From Pyropia yezoensis (Eukaryota; Rhodophyta; Bangiophyceae; Bangiales; Bangiaceae): a stretch of DNA of 64,000 nt. The stretch covers positions 19,442,020-19,506,019 of the forward strand of contig CM020620.1 in assembly GCA_009829735.1 (NCBI GenBank), in the 5' to 3' direction. The translations under genes were made by a program, and so were the position numbers. Shown here in pieces: positions 10,901 to 20,953 of this stretch. The stretch's first letter is position 1; the number at the start of each line of letters is the position of its first letter. The notes under the pieces are model-generated. The model was not told the origin of the DNA. It saw only the letters and a list, made by a program, of their open reading frames with translations, and searched no databases.

Positions 10901-12130
10901 AGGTTCTTCTACTGGCCAGCAATGGCCGTCGACGTGGTCGACCACGTAAGGGGATGCCACCCCTGTGCACGTAACCGCATGAGTCTACATAGGCGGGCAT
11001 CCGCGATGAAACTGCTCCCCCCAGACGGGCCCAACGAGCAAGTCGCTATCGACATACTCGGACCGCTTCCGGTAACGGAAGAAGGGAACAGGTACATCCT
11101 GGTCATGTCAGACCGATTCACTAAGCTGTCACGAGCGGCAGCCATCCCGATTGATACGGCTTATACCATCATGAACGCAGTGGTTGACCACTGGATCAGT
11201 GCATACGGAGTCATGAAGCATCTCCTCTCCGACAACGGAGCAAACCTGACGTCAGCATTCTGCACTAAGGTCATGGGCATGTTCGGGATCGAACCACGTC
11301 GGGCATCCGACTACCACCCGCAGACCAACGGACAGGTGGAGCGGTTCAACCGCACCATCGTCAAGATGCTCCAATGCTATGTGGCGGAGCACACGAAGAC
11401 GTGGGACAGGCTTCTGTCCGTCTTGACCCTGGCATACAATGCCAGGCCCCACCGAAGTACCAGTATTGCACCACTGGAATGGGTCATGCCAATGGGCGTC
11501 GGGAACCTGACGCTGCCACCGGGCAGGTGCACTCGGTATGACATACCGAAGGGCCGACCGGCCGAACGGATCCACTTAGCTTGGTTGGCCAAGCTATCGT
11601 GGATGATACCAAAACTCAAGGGCGCCCTTGACCGTACACAACTTCGATACAAGAAGAACTTCGACGCCCGGCTACGGGTGCGCAACGCTACCCTGATGAC
11701 AGGTGAGTGGGTTTACATCAGACACCAGAAGTTCCGGGGGAACAAGCTCATGCAACCGGTCAAGGGACCGTACCAGATTCTCCACAGAGATGACCACTCT
11801 GTCATCCTGCACTCCGATACGGAGATCCAACGCATCAGTGTGAATGATGTCACACCTGCTCCGAAGCCGGAACAGCCTCAGCCGGTACCGGCTGGGTTGC
11901 TACACGAAGCTCTTACAACCCACCGGTCAGATGACCCGGTGGGACCGGATGGGATTCCATACCAAGTAGAGGGCGTGGTCGGACACACCGACCCGGTTGG
12001 GGGGCGCGAGAAAGAACTGAGGCAGGCCACGGCTAAGTCAGACGGGGTACTCCTCAAAGGCAGGCATTGGTATCATGCAAACGCCCCAGCGGGGGATGAG
12101 TTTATACTCACTACTACCCGGCCACCATAA
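7936..12130 (+). pseudogene. pol: Pol polyprotein (PR-RT-RH-IN), plus-strand copy, frameshifted
   Basis: Domains in order: aspartic protease near 8270-8330; reverse transcriptase about 9200-9900 with YLDD at 9692-9703; RNase H about 10100-10450 with DVDAC, ERE and RSDHEP motifs; integrase about 10800-11700 with an HH-CC zinc region (CHPC) and a D-D-35-E triad (AIDILGP, SDNGAN, QVERF); then a GPY module (GPYQIL). The C-terminal ~100 residues might hold a degenerate chromodomain. Damage compared with the minus-strand copy: the protease motif DTGA is DTEA, one base is missing near 8375, and another near 9110-9120. RT to integrase (9143-12130) is one open frame. It ends 40 bp before the convergent stop of the antisense frame. 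Confidence 0.9.
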
Positions 12131-12170
12131 GGGTCACCGGGTCCCTCTCCCTCACAAACAATAGCACTCC

Positions 12171-12836
12171 TCAGTGGGTAGACCCACTGCCCGAGGGAGG
12201 CCACTGACGCGTAAGCGCGTACACCTCCATGCTCCACCGGTCGGCAATCTCACGACGGTCAATCACCCGAGTTACCTCGGTGCATAGCTGAACGAGGGTG
12301 CTGCGGCCGGCCTCCACGTCCGCCAGAGCGGACTGGAGACTGTCCAGCACGCCGCCGAAGCAACGCGCGGACCCAACCAGCGCAGCACCTGGCGGGATGT
12401 CCCCCCAGCTAACAGAGAGAACCTCCCGCATCGCGCGGGCAACAAGGGCGTCAACGCCCTCATACCAGAGACGGGGACCCCCGTCAGGCATGACAGGGGC
12501 GGGAGGTGACACGGGCGCAGCCAGAGGAGCCACAGGAGCCGACACGGCTACCACCGGAGCCGGTGGCACCTGATACGAGGCCCGGTAGGACCCTACTGAA
12601 GGAGCTCCACCGTAAACCCGGCGGGGCTCGGCCCGACGACGGGACACCTCACGCTCCCCACCCGCAGAGCCCCACTCTCGGGGACGACTGCCAACCGCCA
12701 CCGGTATCGGGATACAGAACCACGGGGCGAGGACTTGAAGAGGGTCATGGATAACCATGGGAATACCCAGGTCAGCAACAGCCTCGGTGGACGCCCACCC
12801 GTGGCAATTGGGCTCACCCGGCTGAGTACGCCGGGC
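12171..12836 (-). pseudogene. Antisense frame of the retrotransposon, C-terminal part
   Basis: An open frame of about 221 codons runs from the LTR edge at 12836 to TGA at 12171-12173, convergent with pol. It has no start of its own: the first in-frame codons upstream lie in the LTR. The protein has a Pro/Ala/Val-rich stretch and then a helical part (CFGGVLDSLQSALADVEAGR). Its codon phase at 12836 continues the frame that stops at 5177 once the 5-bp near-repeat is taken as a target-site duplication. I therefore read the two as one ~790-codon frame split by an LTR and moved apart by inversion. Function unknown. Confidence 0.65.
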
Positions 12837-13199
12837 TGTAGCACAATAGGAATCCGTCGCACGTCCACTCTCAGGGAACACTCACCAAGGGGGATCGGCA
12901 CCAACGTCACCGGGAGGCCAAGGTTGCTGTCCTTGGAGCGCAAGCCACGGGACCAAGATGGGAGCCCAAATGGGAGGGGTTTGTTGTTCTACCTTGGCCG
13001 GCGGTGGATTCGCCGCCGGCCCCCTCGTTATAAACCCTCGGAGACACTACTAACTACCCTCCGCCCCAAGATGCAAGTCCCTCTAGTCATACGTAACTTA
13101 TAGATACCGTGACCAGTACGGACTATCAAATTGAAAGCCAAGGATTAGAAGTAGCCCCCCTAATACTAGGGTCACAATACGGCCGACCATATTGCTACA
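12837..13199 (-). repeat. Inner LTR on the minus strand
   Basis: This 363-bp copy has the same TG...CA ends as the others. It shares AGGAATCCGTCG and CTCACCAAGG with the + strand LTR at 5178 and differs there from the two outer LTRs. It carries the 3' LTR position for the truncated minus-strand gag-pol. The inner LTR pair in inverted orientation is the likely substrate of the inversion. Confidence 0.9.
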
Positions 13200-13493
13200 T
13201 ATCCCCCCCTTAGATTCGGCCCGTCCTCGGGTCGAGTTGCATTCGGGTTACCGAATGTAAGTGGGTCGCGTGACCGTTTACCTGTCGGGTGGGGCTTTGC
13301 GCCCGGTCGCGACAGACACCCCTTTTCGAGGTTGTCTGAGGGGGGTGCCCCCCTTTGTGTGGTACACACACGATCCGTTTTCCGGACCGTTAAATTCCCG
13401 ATGCGGGTTTCTGTTCACGACCCCCCTTTCCGAGGGGTGGTGCAAGCGGATCCGCCACCAGGCGTCTGGTGGTAGCGGAGCCCCTCTCGTGTT
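13200..13493 (-). other. Polypurine tract and 3' untranslated region, second copy
   Basis: A CTAAGGGGGGGATA tract on the minus strand abuts the LTR (13200-13213). The following ~280 bp match 2883-3175 with few differences. At about 13493-13507 the sequence switches to the middle of the pol C-terminus, marking a deletion that removed the end of pol and the whole antisense frame from this copy. Confidence 0.8.
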
Positions 13494-16400
13494 AGAAATA
13501 CAGAGTGATCATCTCTGTGTAAGATCTGGTACGTTCCCTTGACCGGTTGCATAAGCTTGTTCCCGCGGAACTTCTGGTGTCTGATATAGACCAAGTCACC
13601 TGTTACCAGGGTTGCATTGCGTACCCGTAGCCGGGCGTCAAAGTTCTTCTTGTATCGAAGTTGTGTACGGTCAAGGGCGCCCTTGAGTTTCGGTATCATC
13701 CACGATAGCTTGGCCAACCAAGCTAAGTGGATCCGTTCGGCCGGTCGGCCCTTCGGTATGTCATACCGAGTGCACCTGCCCGGTGGCAGCGTCAGGTTCC
13801 CGACGCCCATTGGCATGACCCATTCCAGTGGTGCAATACTGGTACTTCGGTGGGGCCTGGCATTGTATGCCAGGGTCAAGACGGACAGAAGCCTGTCCCA
13901 CGTCTTCGTGTGCTCCGCCACATAGCATTGGAGCATCTTGACGATGGTGCGGTTGAACCGCTCCACCTGTCCGTTGGTCTGCGGGTGGTAGTCGGATGCC
14001 CGACGTGGTTCGATCCCGAACATGCCCATGACCTTAGTGCAGAATGCTGACGTCAGGTTTGCTCCGTTGTCGGAGAGGAGATGCTTCATGACTCCGTATG
14101 CACTGATCCAGTGGTCAACCACTGCGTTCGTGATCGTGTAGGCTGTATCGTTCGGGATTGCTACTGCCCGTGACAGCTTAGTAAAGCGGTCCGACATGAC
14201 CAGGATGTACCTGTTCCCTTCTTCCGTTACCGGAAGCGGTCCGAGTATGTCGGTAGCGACTTGTTCGTTGGGCCCGTCTGGGGGGAACAGTTTCATCGCG
14301 GATGCCCGCCTATGTAGACTCATGCAGTTACGTGCACAGGGGTGGCATCCCCGCACGTGGTCGATTACGTCGACGGCCATAGCTGGCCAGTAGAAGAACC
14401 TTCGCATTGCTGCGAACATGCGCGAACCCCCCGGGTGTCCGGCTGTGGGGTTCTCGTGTTCTCGTTCCATGACGGCCTGCCGTAAGGACACGGGAACCAC
14501 GACCTGATGCCGTCCATCGGCGGGTGCCCGCCGATATATGAGTCCGTCCTCGTTCTCGGAGAAGATGCCGGCCGTGCCGGCCAGGAGGTTAGCACGATGG
14601 CGTTTACAGTCATCGTCATTGGAATGTGCCTCGCGGAAGTCCGCGAGGGTTAATGGGCACGCAAGGTATGCCATGGTATGGTCACCCATACCTCGGGTAG
14701 CATTACCCACCATGCACACCGGGACCACCGGGATGTCTTCGTCCACCTGTCGGGTATCCCCGCTTGGGGTATCGAGTCGCGACAGCGCGTCCCCCAGATG
14801 ATGGGTGGAGCCGGCCTTATATATGGTCCGGTAGTCGTGCTCGGCCATCTTCAGCCTCCACCGGGCTAGCCGACCGTGGCTGTCGGAATCCTTGTCACCA
14901 AGGTTGAGAAGCCATCGTAAAGGTTCGTGGTCGGACCTTACGATGAACCTGGAACCTTCCAGGTATGGCCGGAGCAGTTGCACTGCCCATATGACTCCGA
15001 GGCACTCGCGCTCGGTGGCACTATAGTTACGCTCAGCCGGGTTGAGTGTCCGGCTGAAGTACCCTACCGGATGTAGGTCCGGGATAGCATTATCGGTACC
15101 GATGATGATCTCTCCCTGTAGCAGAGTGCATCCCACTTGGGTGTCGCAGGCATCGACGTCGATGACGAAGGTCCCGCGTCTATGCGGCAACGCAAGCACG
15201 GGTGGGGCTAGCAGAGCTTGCTTGAGCAGCTCGAATGCCTCTCCCTCGCTGGGCGAGGGAGGTTGGAGTATCTTTGGTAAGGCACTGCTCGTCAGAACCG
15301 TTAACAGTTTGGCTATACGAGCGATGTCCTTGACGAACCGTCGGTATACGTTGCACATCCCCAGGAAGCTTTTCAGCTGTGTCTGGGTGGTTGGGTATTG
15401 CGCATCCCGGAGTGCCAGGGTATTAGCTTCGAGCACTCCCAGTTTACCTGGTGTGATCTGGTGACCCAGATACTCGACTGTCTGCTGGAAGAAGGCGCAC
15501 TTCTTGAGGCGCAGGGTTACCCCGGCGTTCCGCAAGAGGGTGAGTACCTCGTCGACATGTTGCACATGGTCATCCATGTTACGCGAGAAGACGATGACGT
15601 CGTCCAAGTACACCAGGCAGTTCCGCCACTTGACTCCCGACAGTATAATGTCGATGGCCCGTTGGAATGTGGCGGGGGCGTTGGACAATCCGAAGGGCAT
15701 CCTTAGGAGCTCTTACACGCCATTGTGAAAGACGAACGCCGTCTTGGGGATATCCTCCTCCGCAACTGGGATCTGCCAGTACCCGGCATTGCAGTCGATG
15801 GTGGTAAACACCGTAGCTTCCCCCAGGGAGTCGATGCATTCATCCATCCTTCGTAAAGGGTATGAGTCTTTCTTGGTAACCAAGTTGAGGCGTCGATAAT
15901 CGATGCAAAACCGAGGGGTCTGATCCTTCTTCGGTACGATAACGACTGGGGCGCCCCACTCCGACATCGAAGGTCGGATCACCTTAGCTTCGCTCATCCT
16001 CTTCACTTCTCCATCAACGATCTCTCGTTGCATAGGTCCCGCACGATACTGTTGAGACCGCGCTGGTCGAGCACCTGGTACCAGGTCTATACGGTGTTGG
16101 GTTGCCCCAATGGTACCCAGCGCCCCACCGGTCCACATGACGTCATACCTTCTTAGCATCCGTCGTACCCCTTCACCTACCGAAGGGGGGAGGTGGTCGA
16201 GGTCAGCCTCGGCCGGTGCCTTCAAGGCTTCTTGGTCCTTTGGCGGCATGTCTGCCGGAGCCGCCGATGGGTTAGGTTTCCCGTCATCGGGTTGCTGCCG
16301 CTCGGTGGTCTCGGCGACCGCAAGCACCTCAAGTGGTTCCACTTGACCTTCCTTGTCAGGGGTAAGGATATCTCCTTCGTAGAGCTCGGAAACCCCAAGG

Positions 16401-17368
16401 ATAATTCCCTTCGGGAGGGTGACTGCCTTACGGCGATAGTTTGCCATCACCAGCAGTGATGACCCTCCCGCTGGGAGGCCGACGATACCACTGGCCATGG
16501 TCAACCCATGGCGCTTGTAGGTTCGTAGGTTGGACTGGACTCTGCAGATGCCTGCAAGGTCACAGTTAACCGGGAGGACAGTCTCCGATAGCGGCTCAAA
16601 GCGAGTCCGCTTGGCCAGCCGAAGTGTCTTCGGTTCTACGTTGGCGTATACCTCAGCCACGCTAACGTGGCTCCCTTGTAACTTCAGGTCTCTGACGATA
16701 GCTGTCTGTCCTCTCTTCGTCCCGTCGGCCTCTTGGAGCTCGACGGTCCTCCGGCCCGGCCGGATTGCATCCACGTGAGCGTTGATGAAGGTGCACCCCA
16801 GTATGCAGGGCACAGATAGAGTCTCACACACCAGAAAGTCAACTTCCGTAGTGAGCTCCCCGATGGTGACCTGCAGCGACATCGCTGCGGTCGTACGAAT
16901 GAGACGACCATTCGCATCCTTGATCGTGGGTCCCCGAGCAACTCTGACTCGCGGGAGCCACTTGTCCGGGAGGGTATCTTTCCGGATCAAGTTAGGTCCA
17001 GCCCCTGTATCCAGTACGGGGTAATACGACCGGGTCGACTGGGGGTCAACCCCCAGTGTGGCTGATACCTTGAAGTTCTCCAAGGTGAACAGTACGTGGC
17101 CTACACCGATATCCGGTGTGGCTCGGGCATCCTGAACAGGGCCCTCGTCTGGTTCCATGTGACGGGGCTTCCCGTCCTCTCCTCCCAGCCTTGGAGGTTG
17201 GGCATCAATCCCCTGACGCCGTGTCGTCGGGGCCGGAAGGTGTACCCGGGGGTTGATGCGCCGTCGGCTCAACCGCGCTCTCCGTGGGGCTTTCCCCGCG
17301 GCCGTCCGGGGTGGCTTGCTTGGGTTACCCCAGCGACCCCGTGTCGTCCTTCCTCTTACTCGTTTCCC
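13494..17368 (-). pseudogene. pol: Pol polyprotein, minus-strand copy, 3'-truncated with nonsense codon
   Basis: From the slippery site at 17362-17368 the -1 frame encodes an intact protease motif (LDTGAGPN), then RT (YLDD near 15599-15610), RNase H and integrase with the D-D-E residues (SDNGAN, QVERF). One in-frame TAA (about 15710) replaces a Tyr codon just before MPFGLSNAP in RT; the frame is otherwise continuous. After the GTYQIL module (GPYQIL in the other copy) the protein diverges at about 13505 into 3' UTR sequence, so the last ~100 residues are lost. The copy complements the lesions of the plus-strand one: good protease here, unbroken RT frame there. Confidence 0.9.
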
Positions 17369-19533
17369 GTGCTCGGCCGGGTACTGTCCTCCGGGACATC
17401 CGAGAGAGGGGGTGCCTCCTCGACTGCCAGTACTCCTCCTGGAGCTTGCTGCCTACCCGGTGCCGGGCCTCGGGCGGGATACCCACCCATGGATGCCTTG
17501 CGTTGCGCCGCTGCCCGTCGAGACTCCTCCGGGATGAGTGGGCATGCGGAAACCCAGTGTTGGGGGTCTCCGCACAACATACATCCGGACGTGCCGGCCG
17601 TCCCGGGCGTCCGCGTCGGGTTGGCTCCATAGGTCCGGTTGCCTGCCTCGGGCGCCCGAGTGCCCGCCCCTTGGTAGGCCTTGGGTCCCGGTGCCAACCG
17701 GAACATGGACTCCCCCAACCGGTTGGGTCTACCCGCGATGTGCGGAGGTGCCTCCGTACGTACTGCCCAGGTCGGCAGGGGTTGGTGGGGGTTACCCGTA
17801 ACCGGGGCATAACCCGTAGTCCGCACATACGGGACGCGCCGTCCCGCTCCCTCGTTAACCTGGAACTGGGTCCCAGCCGGGGCGATGTACGCTACCGTAC
17901 CATGCTCATCAATCACCGGCGTCGCCGGTAGCAGCAGGTGGCCCTGTTGGTCGACTAGAGGTTCATCCTCACCCGTAGGGGTATGCTCGGCCGCCACCAG
18001 TACTGGTGCGGCCGTAAGTTCCCCCTTCTCTTGCCTCGATACCGGGGTAAGACTGGGCTTGCCCCCCTCACCCTTGGACTTCGGGGCCAAGGCGCATTCC
18101 GGGTGTAGCACCCGGTAGGCGTCCCCTAGGGACTTGCACATATGCATCAGTCGACTGAAGTTCGTCCGAGCCGTATTGGCTCCCCGTGCGGATATCCGCA
18201 CATAGTTGGGTACTCCTGCGAACAGGATGGCCCGTAGTTCCCCTTCACCGAGGAGATTCCCCAGCTCGTAGTCGAGCTCTTGGATCCGGCGTCCAAACAT
18301 CTCTTCATCCTCCCAGGACTGGGCGGTGGCAGTGCGAAGGGCCCGATAGTGGTCTTCGCACTTGTCCTCACTGAGGTCGCTGCTAAGCAGCTCCTTCAAT
18401 ATCCCACGGTAATCCATGGGGGTGGCTGCGACCCTCATTCCCGGCATCGGGGATGCCTGGCGGAGGATGCCTCGGACCCGTTCGTCAACAAAGAACGGGA
18501 GGATCTCCAGCGCCAGCCCCTCGTTGACGAGCGCCTTGTCCGCGGCTGCCTTGGAGCTAGTCAAGAAGCCAATGACTGCCAACGGGCGTCCGTTAGGGCC
18601 CCCGAACATAGGGACTCCCTTCATAAGGGTCTGCATAGAGCGGATCGCTCGGTGCGAGGTCGTACGCATCGATTCCGATACGGTAGTGGATCGGTCCTCC
18701 AAACGATAACGTTCCGGAGTCAGTACCGACCTGAAGACTTCGTTGACAATCTCCGTGTCCGCGTCCTGGATATCCAGTCGCTTGGCCAGTTGATGAGTAA
18801 ACTCATCGGACTCCATCCGCTTCAGTAAGCTCGCAGTAACCTGCGCTGTCATCGCTTGCACCAGTGACGCTGGAACTTCCGGCGTCGGTGCGTCGGGTAC
18901 CCGAGTTGCATGGCTCCCTTCGTCGATGGGGTAATGTGAGACGGTACCGCCTCCCCCCATTGCCGACTCTGTTCCGGCGTAGATATCCGCCGGGTCATGT
19001 CCGCGGAGCCCGCTCTGGGTGCTCCGAGCGTAGCGCTCCGTATGGCTACGTTCCAACTCAGCCGACGAGTCGGATCCATAACCCGCCGTATCCGGGGGTT
19101 GTCCAGGAGTAGCAACACCGGGGTTGACCCTGGTGGACTCCGAAAGTAGTCTGGACGGTTCGAACCGTACCGGTGTGGGAGGGACACGACGGGGCACCGT
19201 CGTATGGCGTGCTGACATCAGCACAGCCATTGCGTCCTCCGTACGCTCTTGACGGGCGTCGAGCCCGGTGAACCGGGCCTCGATGCGAGCCAATGATGCC
19301 ATCAGGGAGTCCCCTGGTGAAGGTGGCGGCGGCGTGAGGTCGGCAGAGGACAGTTGCGGAGGTCCGCCGCCCCCGACCGTCCGTGCCGTACCAAACGTCG
19401 ATCCGGCACCGGAGAGCATCGGCGTCTCAATGTTGTCGATCGGGTTCCCGATCCCGGTTCCCGGGTTCAGCTCCGGGGTCGGCGTCGACGCCGATCCGTC
19501 ACCTTGAGCGTTCCCCGTCTCTTGGGTAGACAT
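17356..19533 (-). CDS. gag: Gag polyprotein of Ty3/gypsy element (minus-strand copy)
   Basis: About 725 residues from the ATG at 19533-19531 to the TAA at 17358-17356, without interruption. It is collinear with the plus-strand gag, with scattered substitutions concentrated in the low-complexity N- and C-terminal parts. The capsid-like middle is nearly identical. The CCHC knuckle CMLCGDPQHWVSAC is intact. Because this gag is undamaged it could still supply particles in trans if transcribed. Confidence 0.9.
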   Translation of the reverse strand: MSTQETGNAQGDGSASTPTPELNPGTGIGNPIDNIETPMLSGAGSTFGTARTVGGGGPPQLSSADLTPPPPSPGDSLMASLARIEARFTGLDARQERTEDAMAVLMSARHTTVPRRVPPTPVRFEPSRLLSESTRVNPGVATPGQPPDTAGYGSDSSAELERSHTERYARSTQSGLRGHDPADIYAGTESAMGGGGTVSHYPIDEGSHATRVPDAPTPEVPASLVQAMTAQVTASLLKRMESDEFTHQLAKRLDIQDADTEIVNEVFRSVLTPERYRLEDRSTTVSESMRTTSHRAIRSMQTLMKGVPMFGGPNGRPLAVIGFLTSSKAAADKALVNEGLALEILPFFVDERVRGILRQASPMPGMRVAATPMDYRGILKELLSSDLSEDKCEDHYRALRTATAQSWEDEEMFGRRIQELDYELGNLLGEGELRAILFAGVPNYVRISARGANTARTNFSRLMHMCKSLGDAYRVLHPECALAPKSKGEGGKPSLTPVSRQEKGELTAAPVLVAAEHTPTGEDEPLVDQQGHLLLPATPVIDEHGTVAYIAPAGTQFQVNEGAGRRVPYVRTTGYAPVTGNPHQPLPTWAVRTEAPPHIAGRPNRLGESMFRLAPGPKAYQGAGTRAPEAGNRTYGANPTRTPGTAGTSGCMLCGDPQHWVSACPLIPEESRRAAAQRKASMGGYPARGPAPGRQQAPGGVLAVEEAPPLSDVPEDSTRPSTGNE
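17362..17368 (-). promoter_or_regulatory. Predicted -1 ribosomal frameshift site GGGAAAC, second copy
   Basis: The complement reads GGGAAAC followed by GAG TAA, the same arrangement and phase as in the plus-strand copy. Conservation of both the heptamer and its position relative to the stop supports function. Confidence 0.7.
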
Positions 19534-19739
19534 AGTCACAATCAGTCAACCGACGTAACAGTCACCACGAATAAAAGAGCGAGGGGGTAGTTGGGGGAGA
19601 GTAACCGTAGATCGCAGTCAAGCGCAACCACTCAACCCAATCGAACAGATCGCAGCACCACGAGTACAAGAAAATGACTGGATCCCTATCCGTGTGCCAG
19701 GGCCGAAGACGGCGTCACCACAAGGGTGACGGAAACCCG

Positions 19740-19757
19740 TCCCCTGCTGCTCCACCA
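19740..19757 (-). promoter_or_regulatory. Primer binding site of the minus-strand copy
   Basis: The complement starts TGGTGGAGCAGCAGG one base inside the LTR, identical to the plus-strand copy. It orients the element on the minus strand. Confidence 0.75.
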
Positions 19758-19758
19758 A

Positions 19759-20121
19759 TGTAGCACAATAGGTATCCGCTGCACGTCCACTCTCAGGGAA
19801 CACTCGCCAGGGGGGATCGGCACCAACGTCACCGGGAGGCCAAGGTTGCTGTCCTTGGAGCGCAAGCCACGGGACCAAGATGAGAGCCCAAATGGGAGGG
19901 GTTTGTTGTTCTACCTTGGCCGGCGGTGGATTCGCCGCCGGCCCCCTCGTTATAAACCCTCGGAGACACTACTAACTACCCTCCGCCCCAAGATGCAAGT
20001 CCCTCTAGTCATACGTAACTTATAGATACCGTGACCAGTACGGACTCTCAAATTGAAAGTCAAGGATTAGAAGTAGCCCCCCTAATATTAGGGTCACAAT
20101 GCGGCCGACCATATTGCTACA
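19759..20121 (-). repeat. Outer LTR (5' LTR of minus-strand element)
   Basis: This 363-bp copy is followed by CCGCG (20122-20126), the second copy of the target-site duplication. It shares the variants AGGTATCCGCTG and CTCGCCAGGG with the LTR at 2520, so these two are the pair of the founding insertion. Confidence 0.92.
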
Positions 20122-20330
20122 CCGCGGCGGGCGCGGCGGTGGTGGGGGCGCGTGCACACCGCCGGCGCGGCGGTTACCATGGCGACCGGCTGGGTGGTCC
20201 TACGGGACGGCCACGGCGGGCGCGGCGGTGGCGGCGGCGCGTGCACACCGCCGGCGCCGCGGTCACCGCGGCGACCTGTTCGGCGGCACTGCGCGACGGC
20301 AGCTATGCTGCTGCTGGCGGTGGTTGCGGC
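20122..20330. repeat. GC-rich minisatellite, right part
   Basis: GTGCACACCGCCGGCG boxes recur at about 20152 and 20241 (89 bp apart), the same unit as at 2055-2519. The array then decays into GCT/GGC trinucleotide-rich sequence. Confidence 0.75.
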
Positions 20331-20953
20331 GGCGGCGGCAATGGTGGCGGCGGCCCCGACGGCCACGGCAACGGCCGTGCGTGTTTGCCGCCGCGCCGCT
20401 GAAGTGCGCCACCCCAATGGCGAATGACACGCCGACGCAAGTTCTCACTTTGCGGGCCTACGCGGGAAGCAACGAGAGGGCGGGGAGCCGCCTTACGTCG
20501 CAGAAGCGGGACAGCCCGGGTAACTGAATGGCCGACGCGGGCTCCGACGGCGATCTTCCCACGCACCGGGAGTGGCGCCACGGTGGGCAGCACGGTCAGG
20601 CGCAATTGGCGGTCCTTATGGGGGGACGCGGGGACGCGGTGCGCCCTCGCGAGAGACCGCCTGGCTATACCGCGATGGGGGGCAAGGGCGTGGCTGGAGG
20701 AGGGTGGACACGCCTTGGCGGCCAAGAAACGAACAACACCTGCCATCTGCGAGACCGCCACGCGCGGTGGGGTGGGCAGTGGGATGGACTTCGGGTTTCT
20801 TGGGTGCTCGATGAGGCGAGGAACAGGTTGCCGGCACAAGCATGTAGGGTGAGGGTCTAGTGGCGTGGTTGGAATGATTGTCGCATCCGAACAATACTCG
20901 GCGCTCGTTTATCGGCTTGCCGTACCATCCGGTGCTCGTCCTGGAGCTGCTCT
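20331..20953. other. Intergenic stretch without recognisable gene
   Basis: Several overlapping open frames of 100-180 codons exist on both strands, but none has a recognisable domain and they contradict each other. The stretch lies downstream of the C48 protease gene and may include its 3' UTR. Confidence 0.45.

Larger units (their letters stand above)
2520..20121 (-). mobile_element. Ty3/gypsy LTR retrotransposon complex, rearranged
   Basis: The 17.6-kb unit starts and ends with same-orientation ~363-bp LTRs (2520-2882 and 19759-20121) and is flanked by the 5-bp duplication CCGCG (2515-2519 and 20122-20126), so it behaves as one insertion into the minisatellite. The outer LTRs share variants (for example AGGTATCCGCTG) that differ from the two inner LTRs (AGGAATCCGTCG). 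Inside are two gag-pol sets in opposite orientation, an LTR on + at 5178, an LTR on - at 12837, and two halves of an antisense frame. The domain order protease, reverse transcriptase, RNase H, integrase places it in Ty3/gypsy (Metaviridae-type). I infer nesting or tandem duplication followed by inversion between the inner LTRs. A misassembly in the inverted repeat is the main alternative. Confidence 0.88.

Noticed and set aside
12171..12881. Independent minus-strand gene starting inside the LTR
   Set aside because: The start would lie in LTR sequence, and the frame continues the antisense frame at 5177 once the inversion is undone.
5178..13199. A normal full-length plus-strand element with 5' and 3' LTRs
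   Set aside because: There is no plus-orientation LTR after pol and no polypurine tract before 12837 on the plus strand. The LTR there is inverted.
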